DNA of 64,000 nucleotides. Origin: Marthasterias glacialis (lineage: Eukaryota > Echinodermata > Asteroidea > Forcipulatida > Asteriidae). Below, piece by piece: positions 1 to 11,397 of the stretch (its first letter is position 1; each line of letters opens with the position of its first letter). Position numbers and translations under genes: made by a program. The stretch is taken from positions 6,036,174 through 6,100,173 of the forward strand of contig OU452223.1 in the NCBI GenBank assembly GCA_911728455.2. The letters run 5' to 3'. The notes under the pieces are model-generated. The model had not been told where the DNA came from. It saw nothing but the letters and a program-made list of their open reading frames with translations, and did no database searches.

Positions 1-121
1 GAATGAACGCCACTTTCAAAAGTGCACTGGCAGTAGGAGGGTTAATCATAATTATCTTCCAGTACTCAGTAATCCTCCAATCAGATTGCTCAACGGGAGT
101 GTGATAATAAACCATATCATA

Positions 122-175
122 TGGAGCCAAAGCCGGAGCTGAAGCCAAAGTCAAAGCCGAAGCTGAAGCCATGGT
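122..175. repeat. Short degenerate tandem repeat, 6/12-bp 'aagccgaagctg' type
   Basis: Units of the form aagccg-gagctg-aagcca-aagtca repeat for about 50 bases and end in 'gctgaagccatgg'. The same 'agc(c/t)gaagccatgg' phrase starts each unit of the tandem array at 43.7 kb, so the two may share an origin. No gene is visible here. Confidence 0.55.
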
Positions 176-541
176 CCTGAAAAGGACTAATACTTCATGT
201 CATTTTGGCTGGTAACCAATTACTCTTATGCATGGTTTGTCCTGAGCCTAACATGTATATTTGTATGGTTTGAGAGAGAGTTTTATGGCATAGAGAGGCT
301 GCGTGACCCCAGGAAACGCTCATTTCACAGCCATGTTGGGTCCAGCCATGTACAAACTCAATAGCTGACGCGTCGTCTGCTGAATGATTTCCAGTCTGTT
401 TGTGCACGCAGCATTAGAAAAATGTCTCGGGTAACGTCACATGAATTTGGGTTCTATGGGAGAGTTAAAGTATAGGTTTTGAGGCATTGCATGGTGAGGT
501 ATCAATGTATATGTGGTTTGCGGTGACACCATGTGATTATA

Positions 542-738
542 TCTACTTTGCTATCTACAGTAGATTGTTCCTGTGAGAACTTGTCTTGCTATTATTCTAC
601 TGCCGCGGAGTAGGTTTCGGAATTCGGGGGGACAACTTAGTTCTGAAAAGAACTGTCCTGCTTATTAAGTACTACCTGGGGAGGTAGGAAATCGGCCGGG
701 ACTACTACTACTAGATCTACTGTATATAGCAAAGTAGA
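542..738. mobile_element. MITE with 24-bp terminal inverted repeats, next to USP6NL exon 3
   Basis: The left arm (542-565, starting tctactttgctatctacag) and right arm (715-738) are reverse complements with one mismatch. The interior holds 'ccgcggagtaggtttcgg' and 'tactacctggggaggtagg'. A second copy of the left arm and interior lies at about 11599-11768 and lacks the right arm. The element ends 16 bases from the splice donor of the exon at 755-840. I see no convincing target-site duplication and no transposase. Confidence 0.7.
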
Positions 739-754
739 GAGTTACAGTACTTAC

Positions 755-840
755 TGCAAAAAGCCATATTTATCTGTGACTCTGTAGATAATGAAAGATG
801 CATCCTCCCATGGGTCAATACTTGCACCATCTTCACGACC
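755..840 (-). CDS. USP6NL: USP6NL-like Rab GTPase-activating protein, third coding exon (partial gene)
   Basis: On the minus strand the exon follows a consensus acceptor (tttctgacag) and ends at a consensus donor (gtaagt). It is 86 bases long and open in the frame that continues from the exon at 22473-22546: [15 protein letters not shown], then [13 protein letters not shown] plus two bases. This matches the conserved segment just before the TBC domain in the USP6NL/TBC1D3/USP6 family (GRE..., PWEDA, Y.VTD.FGFLH). USP6NL (RN-tre) is known as a GTPase-activating protein for Rab5 and Rab43 acting in endosomal and Golgi traffic. The catalytic TBC domain is not in this window; the gene continues beyond base 1. 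The family assignment is firm, but the exact member among close paralogues is an inference. Confidence 0.85.
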
Positions 841-1318
841 CTGTCAGAAAGAGAGGAGAACAAAATCATCAAACAGTTTAATAAGTAACAAGCTTCATAA
901 ATTCTTACGAAAAATGTGTTATAAATCAGGGTTTATGTTTTAGGCACATGTACTGCATATTTTGAAGAATGTGGCAGGTTTCTAACTTCACAAAGAGGTA
1001 ACTGATGGAACTGCCCTTAAGTCATCATAGTCGTTGCAGTGCTGCCCTTTGAGACGTTACACAAAAAGGATGTTCCGTGTAGATCACATAGTGGCGCTCC
1101 TTCTGCAGGCAAGCCCATAACTAGTCTTGACCCAAGACTTCACCGATCCCTAGTGGTTTGTGTTCATGTATGTACGCTTGTAATATCGCATCCTCTTACG
1201 CCATGATTTAACCAACTTGACCAGCTCTCACTAACATCTTTGGAATCCTGCAGCATTGGATTAACTTTTTCTCATTTTTCTCCCCAGCCTTTCCTAGGGA
1301 ACCAATCAGTGTGTGGGA

Positions 1319-1400
1319 TCACAGAAATGAATTTACATAAATTATTATGTGACCCAGGGTCATGTTTGTTAATAATATTTATGTAAATTTATTTCTGTGA
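1319..1400. repeat. Small hairpin element
   Basis: The segment beginning tcacagaaatgaatttacat is followed, after a short loop containing 'gtgacccagggtcat', by its near-perfect reverse complement ending atttctgtga. The arms are about 29 bases. An 11-base G run follows immediately at 1402-1412. Confidence 0.65.
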
Positions 1401-1734
1401 TGGGGGGGGGGGCTTATTCAGACAGGACAAAGATTGAGCACATGTGAGATGATCAAGCCCAAAGTATTGAGCAAAATTACAACTACATATAGTCCACAAG
1501 ACAGAACTACAGTACAAATAGTCACTGTGTATTAGACATACTAAACCAAGTTTTGGTAACAGATATGGTTTTTGTCTACATTCTGTCCATAAATACATCA
1601 TAGAAAAAAGGACTTTCTCTAAATGGTATAAGGACATACGCAGGTACACCACACTATACATAAACACCTGGAAATTGACATGCCAAACTCTTTTCAATAG
1701 GTTTGTGGGTCATATAATCACAGGTGCAGCCAAG

Positions 1735-1935
1735 ATTTTTCCACTGGGGGTCATGGTAGGGGTCAGGGTGGGGACAAAGGAGGAACATTGCTTTTCACTG
1801 GTGGAGACCAGGGGCCATGTTTTTTTAATGAATTAATATATCTAGATTTTTTTCATGGGGGCACCTGGGGGGAGGGCACTGGAAAATTGCGGGGGGCACA
1901 TCCCCCCCCCCCCCCCCCCCGCTACGCCGCTGCAT
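1735..1935. repeat. G-rich/C-run low-complexity tail of an old element
   Basis: A G-rich stretch (ggggtcatggtaggggtcag and later ggggg runs) ends in a 19-base C run at 1902-1920 and 'gctacgccgctg'. This is typical of the tail of a decayed transposon, but I cannot name the family. Confidence 0.4.
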
Positions 1936-2224
1936 ATAATCAAAGGATTGTCTAAATATGAGGTAACATGGTCAAAACTACTATGATGTACTTTATTGTC
2001 TTCTTCACTGAAAGTGAAAAGTTGCTTTTGAAACTTTCATTCTTGCCATTCACATTCTCAGTCTACGCAACTGTACAAGTGTTCATGTTCTTTTTGTTCT
2101 AAAAATCTCTTTAATATTTTGCTATTGTATAACAATTTGACTGTTTGTTTCGTAACAGGTCAAGACTGCGGGTCAGTCTTGGCTCTAGGTTTGTACTTCC
2201 TGTCCTGGTTTTATTTGTGTCTCT

Positions 2225-2295
2225 CTGTAATGCGTTTTGAGACCCTGTTTGGGTTAAGGGCATTATATAAAAGCCATTTATTATTCTTACTCCTC
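2225..2295 (+). repeat. SINE 3' tail fragment (tRNA-Ser-like family)
   Basis: The stretch 'gcgttttgagaccctgtttg', then 'ggcattatataaaagccatt' and an A/T-rich end, matches the plan of the 3' end of the full SINE at 32840-33255, which has gagcgctttgagacgcccat and tgctttataaaaactgcg. The tRNA-like head is missing. Confidence 0.5.
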
Positions 2296-3324
2296 CACTG
2301 CCACATCTATTCACACGTTCAGTCAACACAACTGTACAATTGGTCATATTCTGTTTCCATACATGGTACATGTACATGAATACGTACCATTCTTTGCAAG
2401 TAACCTTAATGTAGTAAATTGATCTACAGCTCTATGTACATGAAGCTGTAATCGTCCACCCGTATTTGATCCACATACATGTTCTAGTACTTAGAGAAAC
2501 ATTCCTTAAAGGGAACTGTATAACATTGGTTTCAGAAAAAGCACATTCAGTCAAACCATCTAATGTTCAAGAACATCTTTCAACCAAAGATGTGGAAATT
2601 CTGTTCTTTTGTGCTCTGTACTCCGCTTTTCAGAAAACCGTTTTTATGATGGTTTTTATACATCGTCATTGTTCAGCAGGATTTAACGGTAAACGCCCCT
2701 TCCCTTAACATTGTGTCACATACTTTCCTTTGAATCCATGCCAATCATGATCAAATTTCTCAAATCAGGATGCTACTGATGATGTGAATGGATGAATCCA
2801 AACGACCATCATAGGCAGCCATTATCGGGTAGGCACTTTTCCATACATAGTGCCCAGCTATTTTTAATTTTTTTGTTAACGCATCACAGACCGCTTTTAC
2901 AAATGATGTTGACTTAACCGTACGAAGCGCCAGCATGGTGTGAGATAAAACCTGTACTGGATGCCTACAAAGGAATTATACATGCTGGTAATGCCAGGAA
3001 ATAAAACTTGAACAGGACATAAGTACATGTATGTAGATGACCAAACATGGACTGGTCTGTATTGGTCAGAACCCAAGATAATTTTACGATACATTGCATA
3101 CATATGTACATGTACATCATGAAGGTTCAGCTTTCCTTCCTCCAAGAACATATGTACCATACAAGATAGTGGGCGAAGAATTTGGGATAAATTTCTAGCA
3201 AAATTACGCCACTTGGCACAAATCAGACACTAAAACTTGGAGGTAGAACTGGTGAAAGGAAGAATCTGAAATTGATTGATATCGATTTATCCACTTTTCA
3301 ATTGATAAGAAATGTAGTAGAAAC

Positions 3325-3400
3325 AGTTTCTATGCGATTAGCCTTTGAGAAAGACTCTGCTGGGGTCGAAATGTGAGGCCATTAAAAATTTTTTGCAGAA
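3325..3400 (+). repeat. Short repeat 'gcctttgagaaagactctgc...gtcgaaatgtgaggcc'
   Basis: The same sequence occurs in reverse complement at 40085-40150 (aatggcatcacattttagcc, then ctagcaaagtctctctcaaa) and in part at 34548-34595 (atggcctcacgtttcgaccc). The phrase 'gtcgaaacgtgaggcc' resembles terminal regions of Penelope-like retroelements, but no reverse transcriptase is present and the assignment is tentative. Confidence 0.4.
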
Positions 3401-3411
3401 ACATACATGTT

Positions 3412-3610
3412 CATGTAGTTCCTGATATGCGCCATCTTTACGGGCAATTTGGGTTATGGCTTCGAACTGCGTCGAGCATTCTAAGAAGTGGTTCACCGAC
3501 CAATCATGCCAGCAATTTGATAAAACTTCCCAGTACCATACATAGTATTCAAACAAATTATTTATCATGGCCTGTTCAGATGGCTGACTTTACCATGTGT
3601 TGGGTCAAGT
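3412..3610 (+). repeat. Dispersed repeat, first copy (pair at 24126-24350)
   Basis: The segment starting gttcctgatatgcgccatct, followed by tacgggcaatttggg, an 'accaatcatgc' block and a 'gtcaagtgg' end, recurs at 24126-24350 in the same order with moderate divergence. No inverted ends or coding potential were seen, so the class is unknown. Confidence 0.5.
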
Positions 3611-4199
3611 GGGAACTTTCTTTAGTTTTGGTACCTTTTTTTAAGGTTAGAAAATTTCTGTGTATGAAGTCGGTATAGTTAAATCTGTACATGGGGCATT
3701 CTGAAGAAGATTATGGTTTCTTGAAATCTACAGGATTCAAGTGATTGTACTCTTTCAAATAAAAAAAATTAAAAATCTGAAATTGAGATGTTGATTTAAC
3801 TGATTGCAGCGGGTGAAAGACTTGGTACCTGCTCAGGGTATAAAGGGCCAATCTATGGATGCAACGAGGAACAGAGGGGTACCCATGAGGCTATCCAAGG
3901 GAGAGACAGTCAAACATCCATTCCTATTCTGAGAGATGTCTTTGATTCAATTTATCTGATGCAAGGAACTGCCTGCCCCATTTATAAACATTTATATCCA
4001 ATTTATCACACAACAAGCGTAGCGGGTTGTCAGTTGTGTACCTTAGCCAAAGTCCAATAGTGTGTGAGCCATTACAATTGTGGCTTCTGGTATTAGATTT
4101 ATTCTTGTTTTACTATTTTCATAACATGTACTGACAGTACTTGTGCATAGACAACAAGATGATTCATAACATACTGCAATACAATGTATCGTCTTTTAA

Positions 4200-4265
4200 A
4201 AATCAATGATGCTACATGTACATACATGTACATGTCCACCATCCTTATATGTACATGTACATTAC
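4200..4265. repeat. TACATG microsatellite cluster
   Basis: Overlapping tacatgtacatgtaca units lie here. The same motif recurs throughout the window, densest at 27165-27260 and 27535-27590, and also near 7680, 14495, 28315 and 61130. It is self-complementary and explains several spurious open frames rich in Cys, Thr, His, Val and Met. Confidence 0.8.
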
Positions 4266-5544
4266 AAAGGGGAGGAACAGTGCATTGTTTATCATGTACA
4301 ATCATGTACGTTGTACATTACCTCATGCATGTCATAGTTCATGTACTTACATGGTATAGATACATGTAATTACATAAACACAGATGCATACATTACTTTG
4401 TAATGTGTGCTACATTGGCAGAAGATATCCAAAGTGTAAGATGTACACTGCCATTAAAGGGGTTGTGCTGTCATGGTTATAACAGTAAACGGAATAACCC
4501 AGTTACTATGCAGGCGTGCGCACCGGTAGACACATCACAGTTTGACAAAGACAGCACCCTTTGTGATTTGACTGCAAGCACGCGTGTGTGCAGTATCTGG
4601 GTGTGAGTTCATCTTTTCATGCACAGCCACAGGCCTACTAAAATCATGACGACACAACCCCTTTAAACCTCTAATGTAAAATTTACATACATACATACAT
4701 GTATGGTTGAACCATGGGAGGATGAAAATGGTCGAATGGCCATGCAGGCATAAATTCTGAAAATAATTTGAGTTGATTCATTTGTTGTTTTTTTAAACTA
4801 CCCTCAAATTTTGATCAAAAATGAATGGGGGAAACTTCATTTTCCCTTCCATTATTTGATTGAAATTTGAAGGTAACAATAAAAATTAAAAAAATAGCCA
4901 TCAACTCAAATTACTTTCCAGTGAAAGCTTGTTATGTTATTCACATGTTGAAATACTTTTAGGTGGGTTTCCAGGTTTAACTGGAATAACTGCTTACATG
5001 ATGGATGAAAAGTTGTGTTTTTTGTCTTACATCAGTTTTGCTTTTTACATATATTTGAAACAACAAAAAAACAGAAACTTCTACACATGAAATGTTATAA
5101 TAATAAAACGGTGGAAACCTAATATCTGCAATCTCTCAGAATGTTATGATTTTGACCGGCTGGCCTACATGCAGACGTGGCATCATAATCTCCCTGTACC
5201 ATCAGAGTGCTTCAAGATAAACTGTCCAGTGGCTAGCAATGTAGATGACACATTACTCACAGGCCACTGGGTTTACAAGCATAGTAATGGTTGGATGGGA
5301 TGAGATGGCATTGGAATGATGCTTGCTGTTTACTGTAAGAACTGATGGGAGGGTCCTGGGTAATCTTTCATGGCTTTAAAGGGACTCTACTGTGACTGGT
5401 GGCAGTGTGGGGGTCATGCTGCACAGGTCTAAGCCGCTGAAAGTAACAGTACCCTTTAAGCCAACATGCAGTGACCCTTAAAGGAACTGTTGGGCTGACA
5501 AGGCCCAGAGTTTTGTATTTAGAAGTGAGATAACAACAAAACCT

Positions 5545-5825
5545 GTGCACACACAGGGTGCCAGACTAGACTGCATGTTGGGTTGTGCTTCATTTGGACT
5601 GAAAATGGGGTCCAGCAACTATGTGACCAAAGAAAACTGGTCTTTCCAGGTTGCAACTTGCGATTGGAAGCCATTTTCGAGTCGAAAAAAAACCCCACCC
5701 ATCCATGTGTGTACACAGGGTGTCAGACTAGACTGCACATTGGGTTGTCCTACATTTCGACCGAAAATGGCGTCCACCAACCACGTGACCAAAGAAAACT
5801 GTTCCCTCCATGTCGCAACTCTCTC
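5545..5825 (+). repeat. Two-copy tandem duplication, 162-bp period
   Basis: 'acacagggtg' begins at 5551 and again at 5713. Both units continue through 'cagactagactgca', 'ttgggttgt', 'gaaaatgg(g/c)gtcca' and 'gtgaccaaagaaaactg'. The copies differ by substitutions and small gaps. A frame stays open through both, but the composition does not suggest a protein. Confidence 0.75.
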
Positions 5826-5974
5826 TATATACAACTCTGACAGGGCAACTTGGGTCATTCATTACTGGGGCAATGGCAATCTAAATGCATTGTACATTCA
5901 CATGTACCCCCCAATAACCATACCCAACAGGAGTGTTATTTAAAAGGGGCACTCGTTGGTTTTAATCTTCAGAA

Positions 5975-6130
5975 AAGCCATGTCAATCACACCATCCAAC
6001 CAACCAACCAACCTGTGAAAATTTCATCAAACTACATGGCTGTTGTCTTGTTTCATTGAAAACGGTAAAAAATTGTTTATGTCAGGAATTGCTGTTGTCT
6101 TGTTTCATTGAAAACGGTAAAAAATTGTTA
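5975..6130 (+). repeat. Dispersed 'caacctgtgaaaatttcatc' repeat with a 52-bp tandem duplication
   Basis: The phrase 'accaacctgtgaaaatttca' followed by 'ttgtttcattgaaaacggta' belongs to a family also seen near 12000, 24920, 27690, 44815 and 59880. Here the segment from 'gctgttgtcttg' to 'aaaaattgtt' is duplicated, starting at 6039 and again at 6091. Confidence 0.55.
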
Positions 6131-7159
6131 ACATTTAACATCGCAAATAAGCCGTGGTGATTTGGGGAGTCTTCAAAAGCTATTTTGAAGTGTGATTTTG
6201 TGGGCCATAAGCGCAGAATTCCTCAGTAAGTTGACTAAAAGGTACTTAATAGTCCTAAGGTTTGAGTGTTGAATAACCATGTAGAATGATGGGGTTCCAG
6301 TTGGAATTTGGAACTAGGCCCAATTTTTTTTTAAATTCAATTTTGATGTACGTGTACTTTCAACACAATTCAGCCAGGTGCTGGGATGTTTGAATGTTTT
6401 TAATAAAGCAATAATAATGATGATTATTTTATGACGCTGCTTACCCAAGAATCACGCGCTTACGGTTCCCTGTAAAGTGTGTGATTCTATGGGTTGTAGG
6501 TGCTGAAGTCCTCGGTAAGCAGAGCCATGAAACTGGGCCCAGTCGATAGTCAGTAAAAAGGAAGCATAGATAACAGATCCGTAAAGGCAACCTTCTTTTG
6601 TAAATGGATATAATATCACTCTGATTTGATACACTTTAGTGCTGCATCACCAAACCAACCATGCCAACTGTATCAGACCATGATCAGACCATGCTCGGCA
6701 TGAGATGAAGCAGATCAAAGGGTACGTTAGTCCTCAGGTTTGGAGTGTTGAATTACAGTATAAGATGATGGGTTCCAATTGAAATCTGGAACGTCTCAAA
6801 GCTAAGACACCTTAGTAGATTCAAGGAGTTTGTTAAGCATTCAGTAAAATGGTTGCAAATAAACGTGTCCAAACGGAGTAATAGAATTAGCAGACAATAA
6901 GGGTAGGTTTTCGGTAACACCACGAGCTCAATTCTCTTTGAGTCATGACAGTTGACACTTTAATACATGATGTTTTCTAGGTCTTACTGCTGCAAGCAGA
7001 TCAAGGATGCATACATAGTTCCACATGGTACAAGTACAATATCAAAAGCAACTACTCAACATCGGTAAGAAAAAAATCATAAATGTTCACAGATTTACAT
7101 GCCTTGCATTGGTATAAAGATAATGATGGTAGAAAACATTCCATTAAATATTTCTGTTT

Positions 7160-7300
7160 GAAGTGTTGACGTTTTTAGATCAAAAATTAATTTTGGTCTC
7201 ATGTGAGACCAAAACTCTGCCTAAAAATGCGTACACTGAATGCATTTTTACCGTTTGCTCGCAAATGAAACAACAAAATGAGCCGAAATGTTCACAAGTT
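7160..7300 (-). repeat. Dispersed repeat, reverse copy of the one at 44812-44960
   Basis: On the minus strand this reads 'aacttgtgaacatttcggct', then 'cattttgttgtttcatttgc' and 'aaacggtaaaaatgcattca'. It ends at 'ttggtctcacatgagaccaa', an imperfect palindrome. The copy at 44812-44960 has the same order of blocks. Confidence 0.5.
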
Positions 7301-7979
7301 GGTTCTATTATATATGTAGCTTGATTTGAGTAAAGAATGGAAGCATTTACAGACACTTTACAGATTGAGCTGGAGCCTTAATAGGCAAGCGGCGGAGTTG
7401 AAATTTGGGTTGACTTAATCAACCCACCCGACGCACACCCACAACAGGTATCAGTAGAACCTTTGATAGAGGTATGTCTGCTTTTATGGTGGGCATGATG
7501 TGGAGTTGCAAAATTGGGAAACAGGTGTTTTTAGGGGCATTTTGGTCAAAAACTGAGTGCAATGTAAATTACAAATCATTAAAAGTGGGAGCTCATTTCT
7601 TCAATCTTAGAGGAAAAAAACAAACAAGATTCACTTTAGTTTAGAGGAACCAAACCCTAAATGTACAGTAACTTAGAGCATACATGTACATGTACATAAA
7701 GCATACGAAAAAAGATAAATCCACTTTGCAACATGGAGGTTTTATTTTGCTAAAATGATAACATTTCAGATACCCTGCATGAAAGAAAAGAGTATTTTAC
7801 AGTATAATGTAAGATTTGTTTCTTGTGTTTGATCTTTTGCGGAGTCATTGCTCGAAGTCAAAATGCTGGGATGAACGATTTCTAGTTTGTCTCTAAACTT
7901 TGTTTCTGAAACAGACTGTTAAACGTGTAACCGACCATTTCAGAGACGGTTACACGTTTACAAAAATTAACGCACAGGC

Positions 7980-8110
7980 TTACTTAGTGCCCCTAAAAAT
8001 GTTCCAGTCAAAACTTCAATTTCCCTCACAGAGTTGCCCTTTACTAAGGAAGAACTACATGTACTTCGCCTTTACAGGAACAAAGTATCCTGCCTGTGTT
8101 TCAGCTCAGG
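7980..8110 (+). repeat. High-copy ~150-bp repeat, partial copy
   Basis: 'gtgcccctaaaaatgttcca' and 'tttccctcacagagttgccc' match the middle of the family described at 11398-11545. The palindromic 5' end is missing. Confidence 0.5.
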
Positions 8111-8559
8111 CCTATATGTATCCATTCACAATGGAGATTGAACATTTTTTGTAATCAATAGCTGTATCTGCTGAGAGGAATTTGAGGAGAAGGAGGGGGA
8201 GGGGGGGTTCTAATAGGTAAATATACGCCTGTGGGAATATGGGAGATAATTGACTGAGGTCCACTGAGCGTACTTCACTGCTTTAAGGAACATTGAGTCA
8301 TCTTGATTAAACAAAACCATAGATGATACAAAACTGCATCTTCCCATCCAGCAGGAGGAGATCCGTTTGCCTTATTCACGCTCGATTAGAAAATGAAGCT
8401 GCCATACATGTAACAATGCTGCATTACAGGTACTGTACATCGGGGAAAATTAGCAACACTCCAATAGTTAACAAGCACTTTTCTCACTCCTCACATGACA
8501 ACGAGAATAAAGAATAACGGTGCAGAGTTTTTATTTCATTTACCAGAATAACTGAGCTA

Positions 8560-8765
8560 TTTTACAAACAAGGCTGCCCCTACAAACAGACTTTTACAAT
8601 CTGGTTACTTCAATGAGTTAACGTTGGAAAGTCATCGTGGCATATGTGCATGTATCGGCTGCACGTGCAGACTCTGCAATACTTGGGATTCTGCCCCACA
8701 CACCAACAGAATTGCACTCTTCACTATTTGAATATACACCCCACACATTAACAGGATTGCAATGG
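8560..8765 (+). repeat. Dispersed repeat, pair at 37365-37515
   Basis: 'aaacaaggctgcccctacaa', then 'ctggttacttcaatgagt', 'tggaaagt', 'gcacgtgcagact' and 'tatacaccccacacatta' recur in the same order at 37365-37515. Class unknown. Confidence 0.45.
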
Positions 8766-9294
8766 ACTTACATACATGTACATGTAAACATGAACATGTA
8801 CACAAGCTTTGCATTCTGGGAATAAGGCGAGAGTCTTGCAATCTCGTGAATAACGCCCAATGGAAGACGATATTGTCAGCTGTTGAAACTGCAGGAGCAG
8901 TTTCACATAGTGCCACAACAATTGAAACTGCTTGTTGATCACTAGCATATACTGTCGTACTGTGATAAGATTGGAACGTCTAAATTGAAGTCTCCTTTTA
9001 AGATTGTCACACGGTTTCTCAAAATCAAGGGTTTGCATATAATGGCGCTCAGGGCAGATTTCATGTCTGTATTGTACTATTTTGATACTAATCATAAAGT
9101 ATACAATGCTACTAAAATTGATAACACCGTAAAAAAAACCTTGAGATTGTACAGCCTGACGAGAATGGCATACTTTTGAATTGATGTTTTTGAAATCAGC
9201 TGGCTTTGGAAGTGGATTCTGCAATAGTTCACAGTTTGTGTTCTTCCTAAATTTATTATTCAAATGAATTTTTTTTCAAATACATGGCATATTA

Positions 9295-9500
9295 GATGTT
9301 AATATTTGCATCGGGGGAATGAATATAAGTTTCAATTTGCCTTACACCGATGTGTGATAAGCACTGTATACTCAGTGCTTTCGAGTCCTGTGGAAAAAAA
9401 TCCACAGGCAACTCGGGTGGGATTCGAACCCACGACTCCCGCATGACTAGAGCAGATGTCTTGACCACTAGACCACCGAGCACGCCCGGTGACAAGGGGC
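9295..9500 (-). mobile_element. SINE with tRNA-Glu-like head
   Basis: Read on the minus strand, the head contains a box-A-like 'ggtctagtggtcaagac' and a perfect box B 'ggttcgaatcc', closely like tRNA-Glu. The body follows (cctgtggatttt, gactcgaaagcactgagtat, atcacacatcggtgtaaggc, cattcccccgatgcaaatat). A second body copy without a head lies beside it at 9550-9655. Related copies are at 46133-46320 and, as a fragment, at 32170-32215. Transcription would rest on the internal pol III promoter. Confidence 0.75.
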
Positions 9501-9549
9501 CAGTTTGAATCCAGTATATTAGTGGCAGGTACCGCAAACAATTAGATAG

Positions 9550-9655
9550 ATGTTAATATTTGCATCGGGGGAATGAATATAAATTTCAATTTGCCTTTTA
9601 GTTACACCGATGTGTGATAAGCACTGTATACTCAGTGCTTTCGAGTCCTGTGGAA
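9550..9655 (-). repeat. Headless body copy of the tRNA-Glu-like SINE
   Basis: This repeats the body of the neighbouring element almost base for base, from 'gatgttaatatttgcatcgg' to 'gctttcgagtcctgtgg', including a 4-base insertion 'ttag'. The two copies are in direct orientation 255 bases apart, which suggests a local duplication or two adjacent insertions. Confidence 0.65.
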
Positions 9656-9669
9656 GAAACGAATTACGG

Positions 9670-9900
9670 GCCGATACGCAGCAGAAATAAAATTAATAAT
9701 AATACTTTTTTTTTTTAGATTTTAATATCAAATTCACAAAAAATCCTAGCATACAGCCATTTCAAATGCTCCAGATTGCACAGTAGAGCTTTTCAAACCA
9801 AACATAAACATTAAATAAAAACATTCCAAGGACCTGTTACCAATTCAGCGTGCTTCGGCCACACTCTCAAAATTTGGGTCCAGAATGTCCGACATAAGAA
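9670..9900 (+). mobile_element. MITE family with 'gggttctcccca' ends, partial copy
   Basis: The segment from 'gggccgatacgcagcag' through 'agattttaatatcaaattca', 'agattgcacagtagagcttt' and 'tttgggtccagaatgtcc' matches the fuller copies at 45078-45329, 53421-53667 and 55494-55786. The characteristic inverted ends are missing or decayed. Confidence 0.6.
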
Positions 9901-10584
9901 ATTCAGCAAGACTGTCAGGAAAACCGTAAATAGCAAAAGCCCACCTCTGGGTTACTTTCCAATTTATTTTATTTGTTTTTTTCTTCATATTTTCAGCTAG
10001 TGATTTTTCTTCTTCAGTAACGAAAGTCCACCACTCAAATATAAATACTTCAGCTCTTCACGGCTCAAGACTGATCAATGTGTATTCACTGGTTTCCCTG
10101 AATGTATAGATCCGGTTTGAGGCTCAGATAAAGTGATACCTGGCTAGTCTCAAGTAATGCAAGCTCACCCACAGGCACCGGTAGCCCTCCCTCAAAGTGC
10201 CACTTGAAACCAAACAATTTCATCCACTGACGATAAAAAACATGACATCGGATCATCATTGCAAAGATTTATCGACCCTGTGCATAACAGCTGCATATTG
10301 TACACATAGTTTTGTAATTGTACAGTGTGCACATACAAAGTATGCATGTGAACAGTACAGGCCTTTGTAAAAAAAAACTTGAAGAAAATACAGAGATGGG
10401 TTTGGGTATGAGATACATAATTGTATCTATGTGTTTCATAAGTTCAATCTCTTGTGGTGTGTCAAAACCAAGATTGGCAATACTCATGTTACACTACCAC
10501 GGACATCAGAAGTTGGCTTTTCTAAATGTTTTTTGAGACTTGATGATACACTCCAACAAGCCTGGTACTTCATGATCATTGCCT

Positions 10585-10690
10585 TGGTGTCCTTTGAAAT
10601 GTTCCTATCGAAATTTACAATTTCCCTCATAGAGGTGCCATTCACTAAGGAAAAACTGCCTTGCCGTTACAAGACTGAAGAATCAGCAGT
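10585..10690 (+). repeat. High-copy ~150-bp repeat, partial copy
   Basis: 'attgccttggtgtcctttga', 'aaatttacaatttccctcat' and 'agaggtgcca' match the middle of the family described at 11398-11545. Confidence 0.5.
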
Positions 10691-10964
10691 GGATTTCATG
10701 AAACTTTACGCAAAGTTGCAGTTCTGCGTCAGTCTACGTGTGCCAACTTTGATAGTGTAAGTGGCCCAATTTACGCACTATGTCAATGTTGCGCAAGTGA
10801 ACTTATGCAGTTGCGCAAAATTCCATGAAATGGGCTACAGGCCTGTTCAAAATTATTACTATACCATTCAATAACAAATTTCAATCAAGCCACAAAGTTT
10901 CACAGAAAACAAGATTTTAGGTTCCTGATGCCATTCACCGAAAAAAAAGTAACCTTTTGGCGTA

Positions 10965-11025
10965 TCGTGGCTGAGCAGTCAAGCGCACTGGACTAGAAAT
11001 TCATTGGTATTTCATTTGTATTTGG
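10965..11025 (+). repeat. tRNA-Ser-like head fragment
   Basis: 'gtatcgtggctgagcagtca' and 'gcgcactggactagaaattc' followed by 'attgg' resembles the 5' half of tRNA-Ser, keeping a TAGAAA anticodon-loop-like stretch. The 3' half with box B is absent, so this is a fragment of a tRNA-derived SINE or tRNA pseudogene, not a working tRNA. Confidence 0.5.
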
Positions 11026-11397
11026 AAGAGTAATTTCTAGGCCTGTGAGTGGACCAATCAAAAAGATGCGGAAAAACTAGAAAGAATGATAATGGGAGCA
11101 AAGCTCTGCCAAGCTGAAATTCTTGCAATCGTTCAAAAACTAACAGTGTACATCGGAATACAGACAGACACACGTGTGCAATGAAAATCACCCTTCAAAA
11201 AAAAGTTAACAATTTTTCAAATAAATAAAAACAAAATAACAAGAGGTTGCACAAACACCTAAAACAAAAAATTTATCAAGAAAGAACTTACACTTTAACT
11301 GTAAAATAATCCTTTCGTTCGTCTAGGGAAACTTGTACATGTATAGTACATGTTCCCTGGTGATCATTTTATTAAAATAATACCAGGCACAATACTT

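Noticed and set aside
3325..3400. Complete Penelope-like element or hammerhead ribozyme
   Set aside because: Only a short terminal-like phrase is present. The CTGATGA core of a hammerhead and any reverse transcriptase frame are missing.
5545..5943. 132-codon frame over the 162-bp tandem duplication as a repeat protein
   Set aside because: The two units differ by frame-changing gaps and the frame continues into unrelated sequence. No start context or splice sites support it.
10965..11025. Functional tRNA-Ser gene
   Set aside because: Only the 5' half is present, with no box B and no acceptor stem partner.
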